NCBI GenBank assembly: GCA_017460805.1
Contig: JAFUAF010000010.1
Location: 1-64,000, forward strand
From: Bacillota bacterium
Lineage (GTDB): Bacteria; Bacillota; Clostridia; Lachnospirales; CAG-274
Length of the DNA stretch: 64,000 nt
Direction: 5' to 3'
In this document: positions 35,631-43,483 of the stretch, one piece after another
Numbering within the stretch: the stretch's first letter is position 1
Layout of the letters: every line of letters begins with the position of its first letter
Made by a program: the position numbers and the translations under genes
Notes under the pieces: generated by a model
What the model was told of the DNA's origin: nothing
The model's input: the letters and a program-made list of their open reading frames with translations, nothing else
Databases searched by the model: none

Positions 35631-35825
35631 TCAGGCAACCGCTCCCGCTGGACCAAACAAAACGGTTCCCAATAATCCCTTTCCAACACTATAAGAACTA
35701 CTGGTTTGTGTAAAACCCACTTGGGTTTCGGAAATGAATTTTAAAGTGTTACCTTTCCCGCAATAGGGGCATTTGGGTTGTCTTAATAAGTTATAACTCG
35801 CTTGATTGCCTTTGATTATTCCCAT
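35631..35825 (-). CDS. N-terminal part of a zinc-ribbon protein, ends at a premature TGA
   Basis: A 64-residue frame with a strong ribosome site (GGAGGT). CPYCGKGNTLKFI at residues 19-31 is half of a zinc ribbon. It closes on GKGLLGTVLFGPAGAVA, a Gly-rich segment that in similar small proteins normally continues with Gly and then a second cysteine pair. The TGA falls exactly where GGA (Gly) would be expected and the frame then stays open through the second C-x-x-C at 35570. A single G-to-T change would explain it. Confidence 0.65.
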   Translation of the reverse strand: MGIIKGNQASYNLLRQPKCPYCGKGNTLKFISETQVGFTQTSSSYSVGKGLLGTVLFGPAGAVA

Positions 35826-35843
35826 AATAATTTACCTCCTGTC

Positions 35844-35993
35844 TTAGTTAAGCAGCCCCGCACGAGTACACGCAAGACAAAACCCGTTTCCTGCGTCGGA
35901 AGCCTCTGTTATACCCTTTCCGCAGCAAGGACACATATTTATTATTTTTGTGTCATCTAATTTGATTTTAATATCATTGTTTTCGTTTTCCAT
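35844..35993 (-). CDS. 49-residue zinc-ribbon protein
   Basis: A short gene starting at ATG 35993 behind AAAAGGAGGT and ending at TAA 35844. Residues 21-24 are CPCC and residues 39-42 are CLAC, a compact zinc-binding knuckle. The N-terminal half is acidic and Asn/Lys-rich. It is the first gene after the strong promoter at 36031-36059 and lies 19 bases before the split zinc-ribbon gene. Its function is not known; a zinc-ribbon adaptor or a regulator partner is possible. Confidence 0.65.
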   Translation of the reverse strand: MENENNDIKIKLDDTKIINMCPCCGKGITEASDAGNGFCLACTRAGLLN

Positions 35994-36030
35994 AATTCTT
36001 ACCTCCTTTTAATAAGCTTCGCTTTTAGCT

Positions 36031-36059
36031 ATTATAACACAAGCAAATTGCAATGTCAA
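36031..36059 (-). promoter_or_regulatory. Consensus promoter of the small-gene operon
   Basis: TTGACA (36059-36054), 17 bases, TATAAT (36036-36031) on the minus strand, a perfect consensus. The spacer contains the first operator-like repeat, so a bound regulator would block it. Confidence 0.85.
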
Positions 36060-36103
36060 CAAAAAACATAGCAAATTGCAATTATAGGTATAGCATATTG
36101 TCA
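36042..36103. promoter_or_regulatory. Operator-like repeats AGCAAATTGCAAT between divergent genes
   Basis: AGCAAATTGCAAT occurs at 36042-36054 and 36070-36082, with a weaker copy AGCATATTGTCA at 36092-36103. The core contains overlapping palindromes (GCAA-A-TTGC and ATTGCAAT). Site one lies in the spacer of the minus-strand promoter and the others upstream of the HTH gene. The likely binder is the divergent HTH protein, as is common for such pairs. Confidence 0.65.
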
Positions 36104-36175
36104 CTCGTTAAAGGAAAATATTAAATATATAATTATTATATATGCACAATTAAATAGGACTCAAGGAGAAACAAT

Positions 36176-36520
36176 ATGGACGATCTATCATTTGAAATAG
36201 GAAAAAATATTAGAAAATACAGAAAGCTGAAAGGCTTAACACTTGAAAAATTAGCAGAGATAATGGAAACCGATACAAATTATTTAGGTCAATGCGAACG
36301 TGGTGAAAGAAGATTCAGTTTAGATAAATTAGTAGATTTGATTGAATATTTTGGCATAACTGCGAATGATATTATTCCGTATAATGATTTGTCTGAAAAC
36401 AGTCCGAATAAAAACGTATATATTGATGAAATAAACGCGATTTTGAAAGATTGCTCCGATAATCAACTTGCTATTGTCTTAAATATCTTGAATGATACAA
36501 TACCTTATCTAAAAAAATAA
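36176..36520 (+). CDS. XRE/Cro-type HTH transcription regulator
   Basis: A 114-residue DNA-binding protein. The helix-turn-helix fills residues 8-63 (IGKNIRKYRKLKGLTLEKLAEIMETDTNYLGQCERGERRFSLDKL), followed by a helical tail likely used for dimerisation. The ribosome site AAGGAGAA precedes the ATG. It is divergent from the small zinc-ribbon genes and shares with them a region carrying three operator-like repeats, so it probably represses both that operon and itself. Confidence 0.88.
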   Translation: MDDLSFEIGKNIRKYRKLKGLTLEKLAEIMETDTNYLGQCERGERRFSLDKLVDLIEYFGITANDIIPYNDLSENSPNKNVYIDEINAILKDCSDNQLAIVLNILNDTIPYLKK

Positions 36521-36536
36521 GGCGGCGTGAGCCGCC
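36511..36536 (-). terminator. Terminator for minus-strand transcripts
   Basis: GGCGGC-TCAC-GCCGCC (36536-36521) is followed on the minus strand by TTATTTTTTT. It lies just behind the HTH gene and would stop readthrough from the toxin gene into it. Confidence 0.7.
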
Positions 36537-36574
36537 ACCAATAGGGGTTTGAAGGGGTTTCCCCTCACAAGTGA

Positions 36575-36594
36575 CTATTTGCGTGTGCAAATAG
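36575..36594. repeat. Perfect inverted repeat CTATTTGC-GTGT-GCAAATAG
   Basis: An eight-base-pair stem with four-base loop in the gap between the HTH gene and the antisense RNA promoter. Just before it lies GGGGTTTCCCC. No T-run follows, so it is not an ordinary terminator. Such GC-rich palindromic debris is common at edges of mobile islands; its role is unknown. Confidence 0.5.
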
Positions 36595-36630
36595 GGAGCT
36601 TGCGTTTCAAGAAAAGCACAAAAAATTTTG

Positions 36631-36659
36631 TTGACTTACTGTTCAAACAATGATATAAT
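36631..36659 (+). promoter_or_regulatory. Promoter of the putative antitoxin RNA
   Basis: TTGACT (36631-36636), 17 bases, TATAAT (36654-36659). No protein gene follows on this strand before a hairpin at 36720-36760, so it should drive a short RNA. Confidence 0.75.
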
Positions 36660-36665
36660 TATATT

Positions 36666-36765
36666 ACAAAAAGGAACACCACCTCATGATAGGACGGTGT
36701 AACCTAAAATTTGCAGTTAAAAATAACCGTTACTTTTTAGGCGAAGGGCGGTTATTTTTATGTTC
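36666..36765 (+). ncRNA. Putative antisense RNA antitoxin (type I)
   Basis: The strong promoter at 36631 faces the 3' end of the small toxin gene. A transcript from about 36666 would run about 100 bases to the hairpin AAATAACCG (36721-36729) with CGGTTATTT, followed by a T-rich run. It overlaps the last ten codons and the 3' untranslated part of the toxin mRNA. Convergent overlap at the 3' ends is how known Firmicutes type I antitoxins of the TxpA/RatA and clostridial kinds work. No ribosome site and start codon pair of note lies within it. Confidence 0.6.
36720..36762. terminator. Shared hairpin at the toxin/antisense overlap
   Basis: AAATAACCG and CGGTTATTT form the stem with a loop of about 20 bases. 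T-rich ends on both strands allow use by both convergent transcripts. The right arm lies inside the toxin coding region. Confidence 0.6.
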
Positions 36766-36852
36766 ATTATCACGCTTACCAAGTTTATAACCCAAGTCAA
36801 AGCATGCCAAGCAAAGACACACAAGACCTATCAGTCCTTCCATTGTCAGCAT
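36730..36852 (-). CDS. Putative holin-like type I toxin, 40 residues
   Basis: The product has one membrane helix (about residues 5-24, EGLIGLVCLCLACFDLGYKL) and a short basic tail ending NNRPSPKK, the plan of small holin-like toxins in Clostridia. AAAGGGGGA lies nine bases before the ATG at 36852; a longer open frame to 36930 has no such support. Overexpression of such peptides depolarises the membrane in studied cases. A predicted promoter at 36992-37020 gives a leader of about 130 bases. GGACGGTGT in that leader can pair with its complement made downstream of the stop, a possible end-to-end lock on translation. Confidence 0.65.
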   Translation of the reverse strand: MLTMEGLIGLVCLCLACFDLGYKLGKRDNEHKNNRPSPKK

Positions 36853-36991
36853 AACAAACATTCCCCCTTTCCGTTGGATTGGTATGTAATTCACCTCTCT
36901 TTCGGTCAGGGTCACACCGTCCCGGTACATCAGTGCAATTTCTCACACATCAGCATTTACCGCTTTCTCAATCAGTGATGTTCCCAAAACT

Positions 36992-37020
36992 ATCTTATCA
37001 TAAATTGACAAATTAGTCCA
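36992..37020 (-). promoter_or_regulatory. Candidate promoter of the toxin gene
   Basis: TGGACT (37020-37015), 17 bases, TAAGAT (36997-36992) on the minus strand. Weaker than the antisense promoter, as expected when the antitoxin must be in excess. Confidence 0.45.
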
Positions 37021-37278
37021 TAAAAATAATATTTCCGTTTTATTACAATTTTTTGTGCACACAGTCGCCGCCGTTATTTCTTGTCATAAGTTATTATAGA
37101 ATGTGTTGTAAATGGTATATAAAGTGTGTCAAATTTACATTATAACATCCCCAGCCCTTGAATTTAAGCGACTTTCACAAGTACACATCTACAAATTGTT
37201 GTTTATATTTCTTGTTTTCGGAGGAATTTTCCACCTCTGCGTCCTGCAAAAAACTCTCGCCGCTAAATTACTGCACAG
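37021..37278. other. Intergenic stretch with no recognised gene
   Basis: AT-rich sequence between the toxin promoter and the polC terminator. On the minus strand a short frame (37190-37270) with GGCGAGAGTTTTTTGCAGGA and a Lys/Asn-rich end is open, but it lacks a start with ribosome site and is too short to name. Confidence 0.35.
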
Positions 37279-37316
37279 AAAAAAAGGCTGACACACCGTT
37301 CAAGTGCGACAGCCCA
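37279..37316 (-). terminator. Terminator after polC
   Basis: GGCTG (37314-37310) and CAGCC (37290-37286) close an extended stem with inner GCAC/GTGT pairing, followed on the minus strand by TTTTTTT. Confidence 0.7.
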
Positions 37317-37322
37317 TTTATT

Positions 37323-40300
37323 TTACATCATATTAAAAATAGAAAGCTGATTTGTTTCTTCCATGCCGTCGAACATATGCGCTTCGCGCAGAAGTTCAAT
37401 AAGCGTTTTGCCGAGACCCGTTCTTTTACGGAAGTCCTCGACATTATCAAACGGCTTTTCTTCCCTTGCTTTTACAATACTGAGTGCCGCGTTCTCGCCC
37501 AGACCCTGGATTGTACAAAGCGGCGGCAAAAGTCCGTTTTCTGTCACTTTAAACTTCTTTGCATCGCTGTTGTAAAGATCCATTCTGTCGAATTTCAATC
37601 CTCTTACATACATTTCATGCACCAGTTCAAGCGTGGTGTTCATAGTCTTGTCCTTTGCCGTCTTCTGGTCGCCTTTTGCAGCTATCTCCGCCATTTTTGC
37701 CTTTACCTTGTCAATGCCGAAACTCATGACATTATAGTCAAAGTCCTCGACCTTAACGGAAAATGTAGCGGCATAGAACGCATAGGGATAATTTATCTTG
37801 AAATAACCTATGCGGAAAGTATTTGTAACATAAGCTACAGCATGACCCTTGGGGAACATATACTTTATCTTTTTACAGCTGTCTATGTACCATTCGGGCA
37901 CATCATGCTCACGCATGGCGGCCTCGTGTTCGGGTGTAAGACCCTTACCCTTTCTTACCTTTTCCATTATGTTGAAAGCAAGACTTTTTTCAAGACCCTT
38001 GATGATAAGATAAACCATGATATCATCACGGGTGGGAATAATTTCCTTGATAGTTGCGACACCATTATTTATCAATTCCTGCGCATTGCCCGTCCAAACG
38101 TCCGTACCGTGGGAAAGCCCCGAGATACGCACAAGGTCGGAAAAACTGTTGGGCTGTGTTTCCTCAAGCATCTGGCGAACAAAACTTGTACCGAACTCCG
38201 GCAGGCCAAGCGAACCCGTATTGCAGTTTATCTGCTCCCTTGTAACACCAAGAGCATCGGGGCTTGTAAAAAGCGAGATGGTCGCCTTGTCGTCCATAGG
38301 CACATCAAGCGGGTTAAAGCCCGTTATATCATGGAACATACGAATAATGGTGGGCACATCATGACCCAGCATATCAAGTTTTAAAAGGTTATCATGTATG
38401 GAGTGGTAATCGAAATGGGTAGTTCTTACCACACTTGTAAATTCGTTTGCAGGGTGCTGAACGGGAGTAAAATTGTATATTGTTTCGTCATTCGGCACGA
38501 TTATCAGACCGCCGGGGTGCTGACCCGTTGTTCTTTTAACGCCCACACAGCCCATAGCAAGGCGGCGCATCTCCGCATTGTTCATTTTTATGCCGCGCTG
38601 TTCGCAGTATTTCAAAACATAGCCGAACACCGTTTTATCCTGCAAAGTACCTATTGTACCCGCCTTGAAAACGTGTCCGTCGCCGAACAAAGTCTCACAG
38701 TAGCGGTGTGCTTTCTGCTGATATTCGCCGCTGAAGTTAAGGTCGATATCGGGCTCTTTGTCGCCGTCAAAACCCAGGAAGGTCTCAAACGGTATCGCCT
38801 GACCGTTCTTTTTAAGCGGTGTGCCGCAAACGGGGCAGTTTTTGTCGGGCAGGTCAAAGCCCGAGTTACCTGCATTTGCCTTTACCTCCTCCGACTCGAA
38901 ATCGGAGTATTTGCAGTTGGGGCAGATATAGTGCGGATCAAGCGGATTGACCTCGGTAATACCCGCCATAGTAGCCACGAACGAGCTGCCTACGGAACCT
39001 CTCGAACCAACGATATATCCGTTGTCCATACTGTTCCACACAAGTTTCTGTGCGATTATGTAAAGCACCGAGAAACCGTGTTTTATAATAGAATTAAGTT
39101 CTTTTTCAAGTCTTTCCGAAACTATCTGAGGCAGCGGGTCGCCGTATATCTCTTTCGCCCTGTCATGCGTGATACGCACAAGGTCTTCCTCGGCATTGGG
39201 CATTTTAGGCGGATATGTACCGTCGCGCACAGGCTTGACTTCCTCTATCATATCGGCAATAAGGTTTGTGTTTTTAACAACCACCTCATAAGCCTTTTCC
39301 TCACCAAGATATGCAAATTCATCAAGCATCTCGCGGGTATTTCTGTAAAAGAGCGGCGGCTGATCGTCAACATCCTCAAAGCCCTCGCCCGTCTGCACTA
39401 TTCTTCTGTATATCTCGTCCTCGGGGTCGAGGAAATGCGCATCACAGGTAGCGGCTACGGGCTTGTTGTACTTCTCGCCGAGTGCCACTATTTTTCTGTT
39501 CAGTTCGTAAAGTTCTTCTTCACTCTCAACGCATTTTCCGCTTCGGCTTTTGTTGCCTATCATAAAGCGGTTGTTGCCCACGGGCTGAATTTCCAGATAA
39601 TCATAGAAATTGACCATATCTTCGATTATCTCGTCCTTGTAGCCGTCAAATACAGCGTTGAAAAGGTCGCCCGCCTCACACGCAGAGCCCAGTATAAGAC
39701 CCTCGCGCATTTCTATCAGCTTGCTTTTCGGCAGCTTGGGTCGGCGGTTGTAATATTTAAGATGAGTGTCCGAGATAAGCTCGTAAAGATTTCTCAGACC
39801 CTTCATATTTTTAACAAGTATTATTATATGGTAATACTTGGGTATCATACGCGGGTTGATATGTGTAACTGCGTATTCGTTCATCTGCTTTACGGTAGAA
39901 ACGCCCTCTTTGCGAAGCAGATCGAGTTCTTTCATAAAAAGTTGAGCCGTAGCTTCGGCATCGTTTACCGCGCGGTGATGACCCTGCAAGTCTACATCGA
40001 GTTCCTCGCATACCGTTTCCAGTTTATAGTTTTCAAGCTCACCCAAAACGGTTTTTGAAAGCTCCACCGTATCGATAAAACCAAAGTCAAACTTCCTGTC
40101 GTGCAGTTTGCACCATCTGCGCATAAAACCCGTATCAAAGGGAGCATTATGTGCAACCAGTACGCTGTCTTCTATAAATTCAAGAAATTTCGGGATAACA
40201 TCCACATCATCGGGTGCATCAACAAGCGTATCATCATCTATATTTGTAAGCTTGACTATCTTTGGCTCAAGATGCTGATGCGGGTTGATAAAGCTTGAAA

Positions 40301-41720
40301 ATCTGTCGGTTATTTCTCCGTTTTCAATCTTTACCGCACCTATCTCTATTATCTTGTCCGCATTTTGCGAAAGACCCGTTGTTTCTATATCAAAAACGAC
40401 AAATTTTCCGTCAAGCGGGTAATCCACGATATTTTTTGCAACGGCGGTCATATCGTCCACCATATAGCCCTCAACACCGTAAATTACTTTTACACCCGTT
40501 GCCTTTTCTGCCTTTGCGGCTTCGGGATAAGCCTGCACTACACCGTGGTCGGTGATCGCAATAGCCTTATGACCCCAATATTTTGCCCTTTTTATGTAGT
40601 CTTCTGCGCTTGTTACGGCATCCATCATACTCATTTTTGTATGAAGATGAAGTTCGACACGCTTTTCTTCCTCATCGTCGGTACGAACAACGGGAGCTTC
40701 CGACTCATTTAAAAATTTAGCCATAATAACAGGCTCGTTTTTTTCGTATTCGTCTATCGAATAATTGCCCTGCACGGTAACATAGGCGTTTTCTTTTAGC
40801 ATATCCGCAAAATCTGTCTCAAACTCATCGGGCTTGGTAAAAAATTTTACCATTACGGAATTCGTCTTATCTGTTACACCGAATTTTACAATAAGGCTGC
40901 CTTTTCTGGTCTCCGTTGTCTCAACATATATCACCCTGCCCGATACCGCATATTCCTGCTCAAAAACGTGCATATCCTTTATTTTGGTTATGGGCATTGT
41001 TATTTCATCCAAAGATATACCCGACCTTGCACGGCGTTTTTTGTAAAGTTCGCCGCCCTGAGCAGGTCTTGGCGCGGGTGTCGGTACGGGTACGGGTGCA
41101 GGCGCAGTCTTTTTGCCGTTTTTTGCTTTAGGCTGCTGCGGTGCGCTTTCCTCTTCCCTTTGTGCCGCACTTATCTGTGCCAGACTCTCGGGCGTATAAC
41201 TTTTTATAAATTCAAATTCCTCAACAGGCTCGCTGTTTATCATCTTTATTTTAAGCGGCAGATCAAGTCTTTTTAAGAACATATCATGGATATATTCGTC
41301 CATACGAAGTTTAGTGAGAATATTGGCGCTGTTGTTTTTAAGCGCTATCTCAAAACTGTCCTCAACCACACTTCTTCCGCTGTCTTTAAGCGCAAGATAG
41401 GCATAGACCGACCTTTTTTTTATAGCCTTTAAAAGATTGTCCCAATACAGGTCTATGCGCTGTTCGGGCGTACTCTCGCCCATATCGTATTTTATATTAA
41501 GCTGTACATCCTCAACAAACGGAAAACTGTCGCATAAGTCGGATTTAAAATGCTCTATGCACTCCTCGTCCACTATCTGCGGTGAGTCTATGTCTATTGC
41601 GAATGTCTTTGTATTTTTCAGAAACATGATATTGCTGACTTTCGACTCACGTAAATTCGTGCGTACCGTCGATGACAGCTTTATATCACCAAACACCTGG
41701 TCAAATGCTTTTGGTGCCAA
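37323..41720 (-). CDS. polC: DNA polymerase III alpha subunit, PolC type
   Basis: A 1465-residue replicative polymerase with built-in proofreading. In order: N-terminal domain (1-220) with a Pro/Ala/Lys linker, OB fold (about 235-330, KIKDMHVFEQEYAVSG), PHP domain beginning EKRVELHLHTKMSMMDA, interrupted by a DnaQ-like exonuclease (KFVVFDIETTGLS and HRAVNDAEATA), then the polymerase core with the zinc motif CPNC--CPVCG and the FLGFDGDKEPDIDLNFSGEYQ catalytic Asp pair. The start is TTG at 41720, directly after the stop of the preceding gene, with AAGGATGA as ribosome site. It closes the essential gene cluster. Confidence 0.97.
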   Translation of the reverse strand: MAPKAFDQVFGDIKLSSTVRTNLRESKVSNIMFLKNTKTFAIDIDSPQIVDEECIEHFKSDLCDSFPFVEDVQLNIKYDMGESTPEQRIDLYWDNLLKAIKKRSVYAYLALKDSGRSVVEDSFEIALKNNSANILTKLRMDEYIHDMFLKRLDLPLKIKMINSEPVEEFEFIKSYTPESLAQISAAQREEESAPQQPKAKNGKKTAPAPVPVPTPAPRPAQGGELYKKRRARSGISLDEITMPITKIKDMHVFEQEYAVSGRVIYVETTETRKGSLIVKFGVTDKTNSVMVKFFTKPDEFETDFADMLKENAYVTVQGNYSIDEYEKNEPVIMAKFLNESEAPVVRTDDEEEKRVELHLHTKMSMMDAVTSAEDYIKRAKYWGHKAIAITDHGVVQAYPEAAKAEKATGVKVIYGVEGYMVDDMTAVAKNIVDYPLDGKFVVFDIETTGLSQNADKIIEIGAVKIENGEITDRFSSFINPHQHLEPKIVKLTNIDDDTLVDAPDDVDVIPKFLEFIEDSVLVAHNAPFDTGFMRRWCKLHDRKFDFGFIDTVELSKTVLGELENYKLETVCEELDVDLQGHHRAVNDAEATAQLFMKELDLLRKEGVSTVKQMNEYAVTHINPRMIPKYYHIIILVKNMKGLRNLYELISDTHLKYYNRRPKLPKSKLIEMREGLILGSACEAGDLFNAVFDGYKDEIIEDMVNFYDYLEIQPVGNNRFMIGNKSRSGKCVESEEELYELNRKIVALGEKYNKPVAATCDAHFLDPEDEIYRRIVQTGEGFEDVDDQPPLFYRNTREMLDEFAYLGEEKAYEVVVKNTNLIADMIEEVKPVRDGTYPPKMPNAEEDLVRITHDRAKEIYGDPLPQIVSERLEKELNSIIKHGFSVLYIIAQKLVWNSMDNGYIVGSRGSVGSSFVATMAGITEVNPLDPHYICPNCKYSDFESEEVKANAGNSGFDLPDKNCPVCGTPLKKNGQAIPFETFLGFDGDKEPDIDLNFSGEYQQKAHRYCETLFGDGHVFKAGTIGTLQDKTVFGYVLKYCEQRGIKMNNAEMRRLAMGCVGVKRTTGQHPGGLIIVPNDETIYNFTPVQHPANEFTSVVRTTHFDYHSIHDNLLKLDMLGHDVPTIIRMFHDITGFNPLDVPMDDKATISLFTSPDALGVTREQINCNTGSLGLPEFGTSFVRQMLEETQPNSFSDLVRISGLSHGTDVWTGNAQELINNGVATIKEIIPTRDDIMVYLIIKGLEKSLAFNIMEKVRKGKGLTPEHEAAMREHDVPEWYIDSCKKIKYMFPKGHAVAYVTNTFRIGYFKINYPYAFYAATFSVKVEDFDYNVMSFGIDKVKAKMAEIAAKGDQKTAKDKTMNTTLELVHEMYVRGLKFDRMDLYNSDAKKFKVTENGLLPPLCTIQGLGENAALSIVKAREEKPFDNVEDFRKRTGLGKTLIELLREAHMFDGMEETNQLSIFNMM

Positions 41721-42182
41721 TTAAATCATCCTTTTTACTGCTTTATCTATATTTTCTGTTATTCTCTTTTCTTCTTTTTCCGTAAAGGAATTGTTGTCAA
41801 ATAAAAATATCATCGCTATACTTACCGCAAAGATAATTTCGGCAAGCTGTTTTGTTATAATACCGACCGCAAGCGCCAAAGCCGCCATTATATATACGAC
41901 CTTATATGCCACACGTTTTGCGTCACCCGTTGTTTCTGCCGATAAAACATAATTTTCCCCATCTCTGCTCAGTTCACACTCAACTTTTACGCGCCCACCC
42001 TTGTGGAAATATGAATTTTCGCATAAAAATAATATCTTTTCGGGCTTTTCTTGCAAAAGCAAGACCTCAAAATCATATACGGACGAAAAATGGTTTTCGA
42101 TCTTGTCATATATTTCTTTTATATCGCCCGCAGATGATGGGATATTGTATGTTGTTTTAGCCACTTTATCAAAACCTTTCAT
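41721..42182 (-). CDS. Small membrane protein upstream of polC, function unknown
   Basis: A 153-residue protein with a soluble N-terminal half (about 1-90, beta-rich) and two membrane segments at about 93-110 and 114-128, then a basic tail. No family was recognised. The ATG at 42182 has no ribosome site, whereas a GTG at 42164 has AAAGGT nine bases upstream and gives MAKTTYNIPSS, so the shorter start may be real. It abuts polC with no gap and is surely cotranscribed with it. Confidence 0.7.
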   Translation of the reverse strand: MKGFDKVAKTTYNIPSSAGDIKEIYDKIENHFSSVYDFEVLLLQEKPEKILFLCENSYFHKGGRVKVECELSRDGENYVLSAETTGDAKRVAYKVVYIMAALALAVGIITKQLAEIIFAVSIAMIFLFDNNSFTEKEEKRITENIDKAVKRMI

Positions 42183-42203
42183 GTGATAACGCGGAGAGGG
42201 AAG

Positions 42204-42359
42204 TTACTGCATACACCCCTCGGTCACCACATTATCTATCGCCATACAAATCGCTTCAAAATTCTTATCTATCTGTTGATTTGTAAAGCGTACCACACAT
42301 AATGACAATTTCGCAAATACATCCGTCCTTTTATCATTTTTGACTTTGCCGTATGCTTT
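42204..42359 (-). pseudogene. Remnant resembling the C-terminal end of a DUF559 endonuclease-like protein
   Basis: A frame of 51 codons between two stops, with no start or ribosome site. It includes DKRTD, CVVRFTNQQIDKNFEAIC and a final acidic stretch. The V-x-RF-x-N-x-x-(I/V)-x-x-NFE pattern is usual at the end of DUF559 (VSR-like fold) proteins, whose nuclease core is missing here. It interrupts the conserved ispG-to-polC order, so it looks like debris of a past insertion. Confidence 0.5.
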
Positions 42360-42402
42360 TTATTGTAACCCGTAAAATCAGAGAGATTATTCAAACCAAG
42401 CC

Positions 42403-43464
42403 TCACATCTTCTCTATTTCTGCCATCAGTTCGTCAAGAAGTTCGTCCTCTTTGCATTTTTTGAATATCTCGCCTTTTTTGAAGATAAGACCATATCCCT
42501 TGCCGCCCGCGATGCCTATATCTGCTTCTCTTGCTTCACCCGGGCCGTTTACGACACAGCCCATAACGGCAACCTTGATATTTTTATCAAGGTTTCTGCA
42601 TCTTTCTTCGACCTTGTTTGCAAGGCCTATAAGGTCTATTTCCGTTCTGCCGCAGGTGGGACATGAAACAAAATTCACGCCGAACTGCCTTAACTCCAGA
42701 CTTTTTAAAATCGCCTTTGCCGCCTTTATCTCCTCCACGGGGTCTCCCGTAAGTGAAACACGGATAGTATCGCCTATACCCATGGACAAAATACTGCCTA
42801 TGCCGACTGCCGATTTTACGGTACCGTTGTACACAGTACCGCTTTCGGTAATACCGACGTGCAGCGGATAGTCTGTCTTTTCGCTCAGAACACTGTATGT
42901 ACGCATTGAAAACGGCACGCTCGATGCCTTTATCGAGATGACCGTATCGTGAAAATCGTATTTTTCCAGTATCTCAACGTGCTTCATAGCGCTGTCCACA
43001 AGTCCCTCGGGTGTAACTTTATTGCCGTACTTTTCCAGAAATTCCTTTTCAAGCGAACCCGAATTTACACCTATGCGGATAGGTATGCCCTTTTCCGCCG
43101 CCGCATAAACAACAGCCTTGACACGTTCCTCATTGCCTATATTACCGGGGTTTATTCGCATTTTGTCAACGCCGTTTTCTATTGCTTTAAGTGCAAGGCG
43201 GTAATCAAAGTGTATATCTGCAACAAGAGGAATGTCGATAGCACTTTTTATATCCTTTATAGCTTCGGCCGCCGCCATATCGGGCACAGCCACGCGGATT
43301 ATCTCGCATCCCGCCTCTGCAAGCCTGTTTATCTGCTCCACAGTAGCCTTTGCATCACGGGTGTCCGTATTGCACATGGACTGGATAGCAACGGGATTAT
43401 CGCCGCCTATTTTTACCTTACCTATCGAAACTTCCCTTGTTTTTTTTCTTGTTATAAAGCCCAT
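42403..43464 (-). CDS. ispG: 4-hydroxy-3-methylbut-2-enyl diphosphate synthase (flavodoxin)
   Basis: A 353-residue iron-sulfur enzyme of the non-mevalonate isoprenoid pathway, converting MEcPP to HMBPP. The N-terminal TIM barrel starts [27 protein letters not shown]. The cluster ligands are in [13 protein letters not shown] and [13 protein letters not shown] near the C-terminus, three Cys plus the Glu in GPGEA. Length is normal for the short bacterial form. AAGGA lies before the ATG. It follows rseP by 19 bases in the same unit as dxr, an earlier enzyme of the pathway. Confidence 0.96.
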   Translation of the reverse strand: MGFITRKKTREVSIGKVKIGGDNPVAIQSMCNTDTRDAKATVEQINRLAEAGCEIIRVAVPDMAAAEAIKDIKSAIDIPLVADIHFDYRLALKAIENGVDKMRINPGNIGNEERVKAVVYAAAEKGIPIRIGVNSGSLEKEFLEKYGNKVTPEGLVDSAMKHVEILEKYDFHDTVISIKASSVPFSMRTYSVLSEKTDYPLHVGITESGTVYNGTVKSAVGIGSILSMGIGDTIRVSLTGDPVEEIKAAKAILKSLELRQFGVNFVSCPTCGRTEIDLIGLANKVEERCRNLDKNIKVAVMGCVVNGPGEAREADIGIAGGKGYGLIFKKGEIFKKCKEDELLDELMAEIEKM

Positions 43465-43483
43465 AATTATCCTTCTCTCTGTA

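Noticed and set aside
35631-35633. In-frame TGA as selenocysteine codon
   Set aside because: The codon stands where Gly is expected, not Cys, and no SECIS-like hairpin of convincing form follows directly. A nonsense change is simpler.
37158-41276. Long open frames on the plus strand opposite polC (up to about 550 codons)
   Set aside because: They lack ribosome sites, have no domain signals and mirror the codon bias of polC on the other strand. polC is full length and unmistakable.
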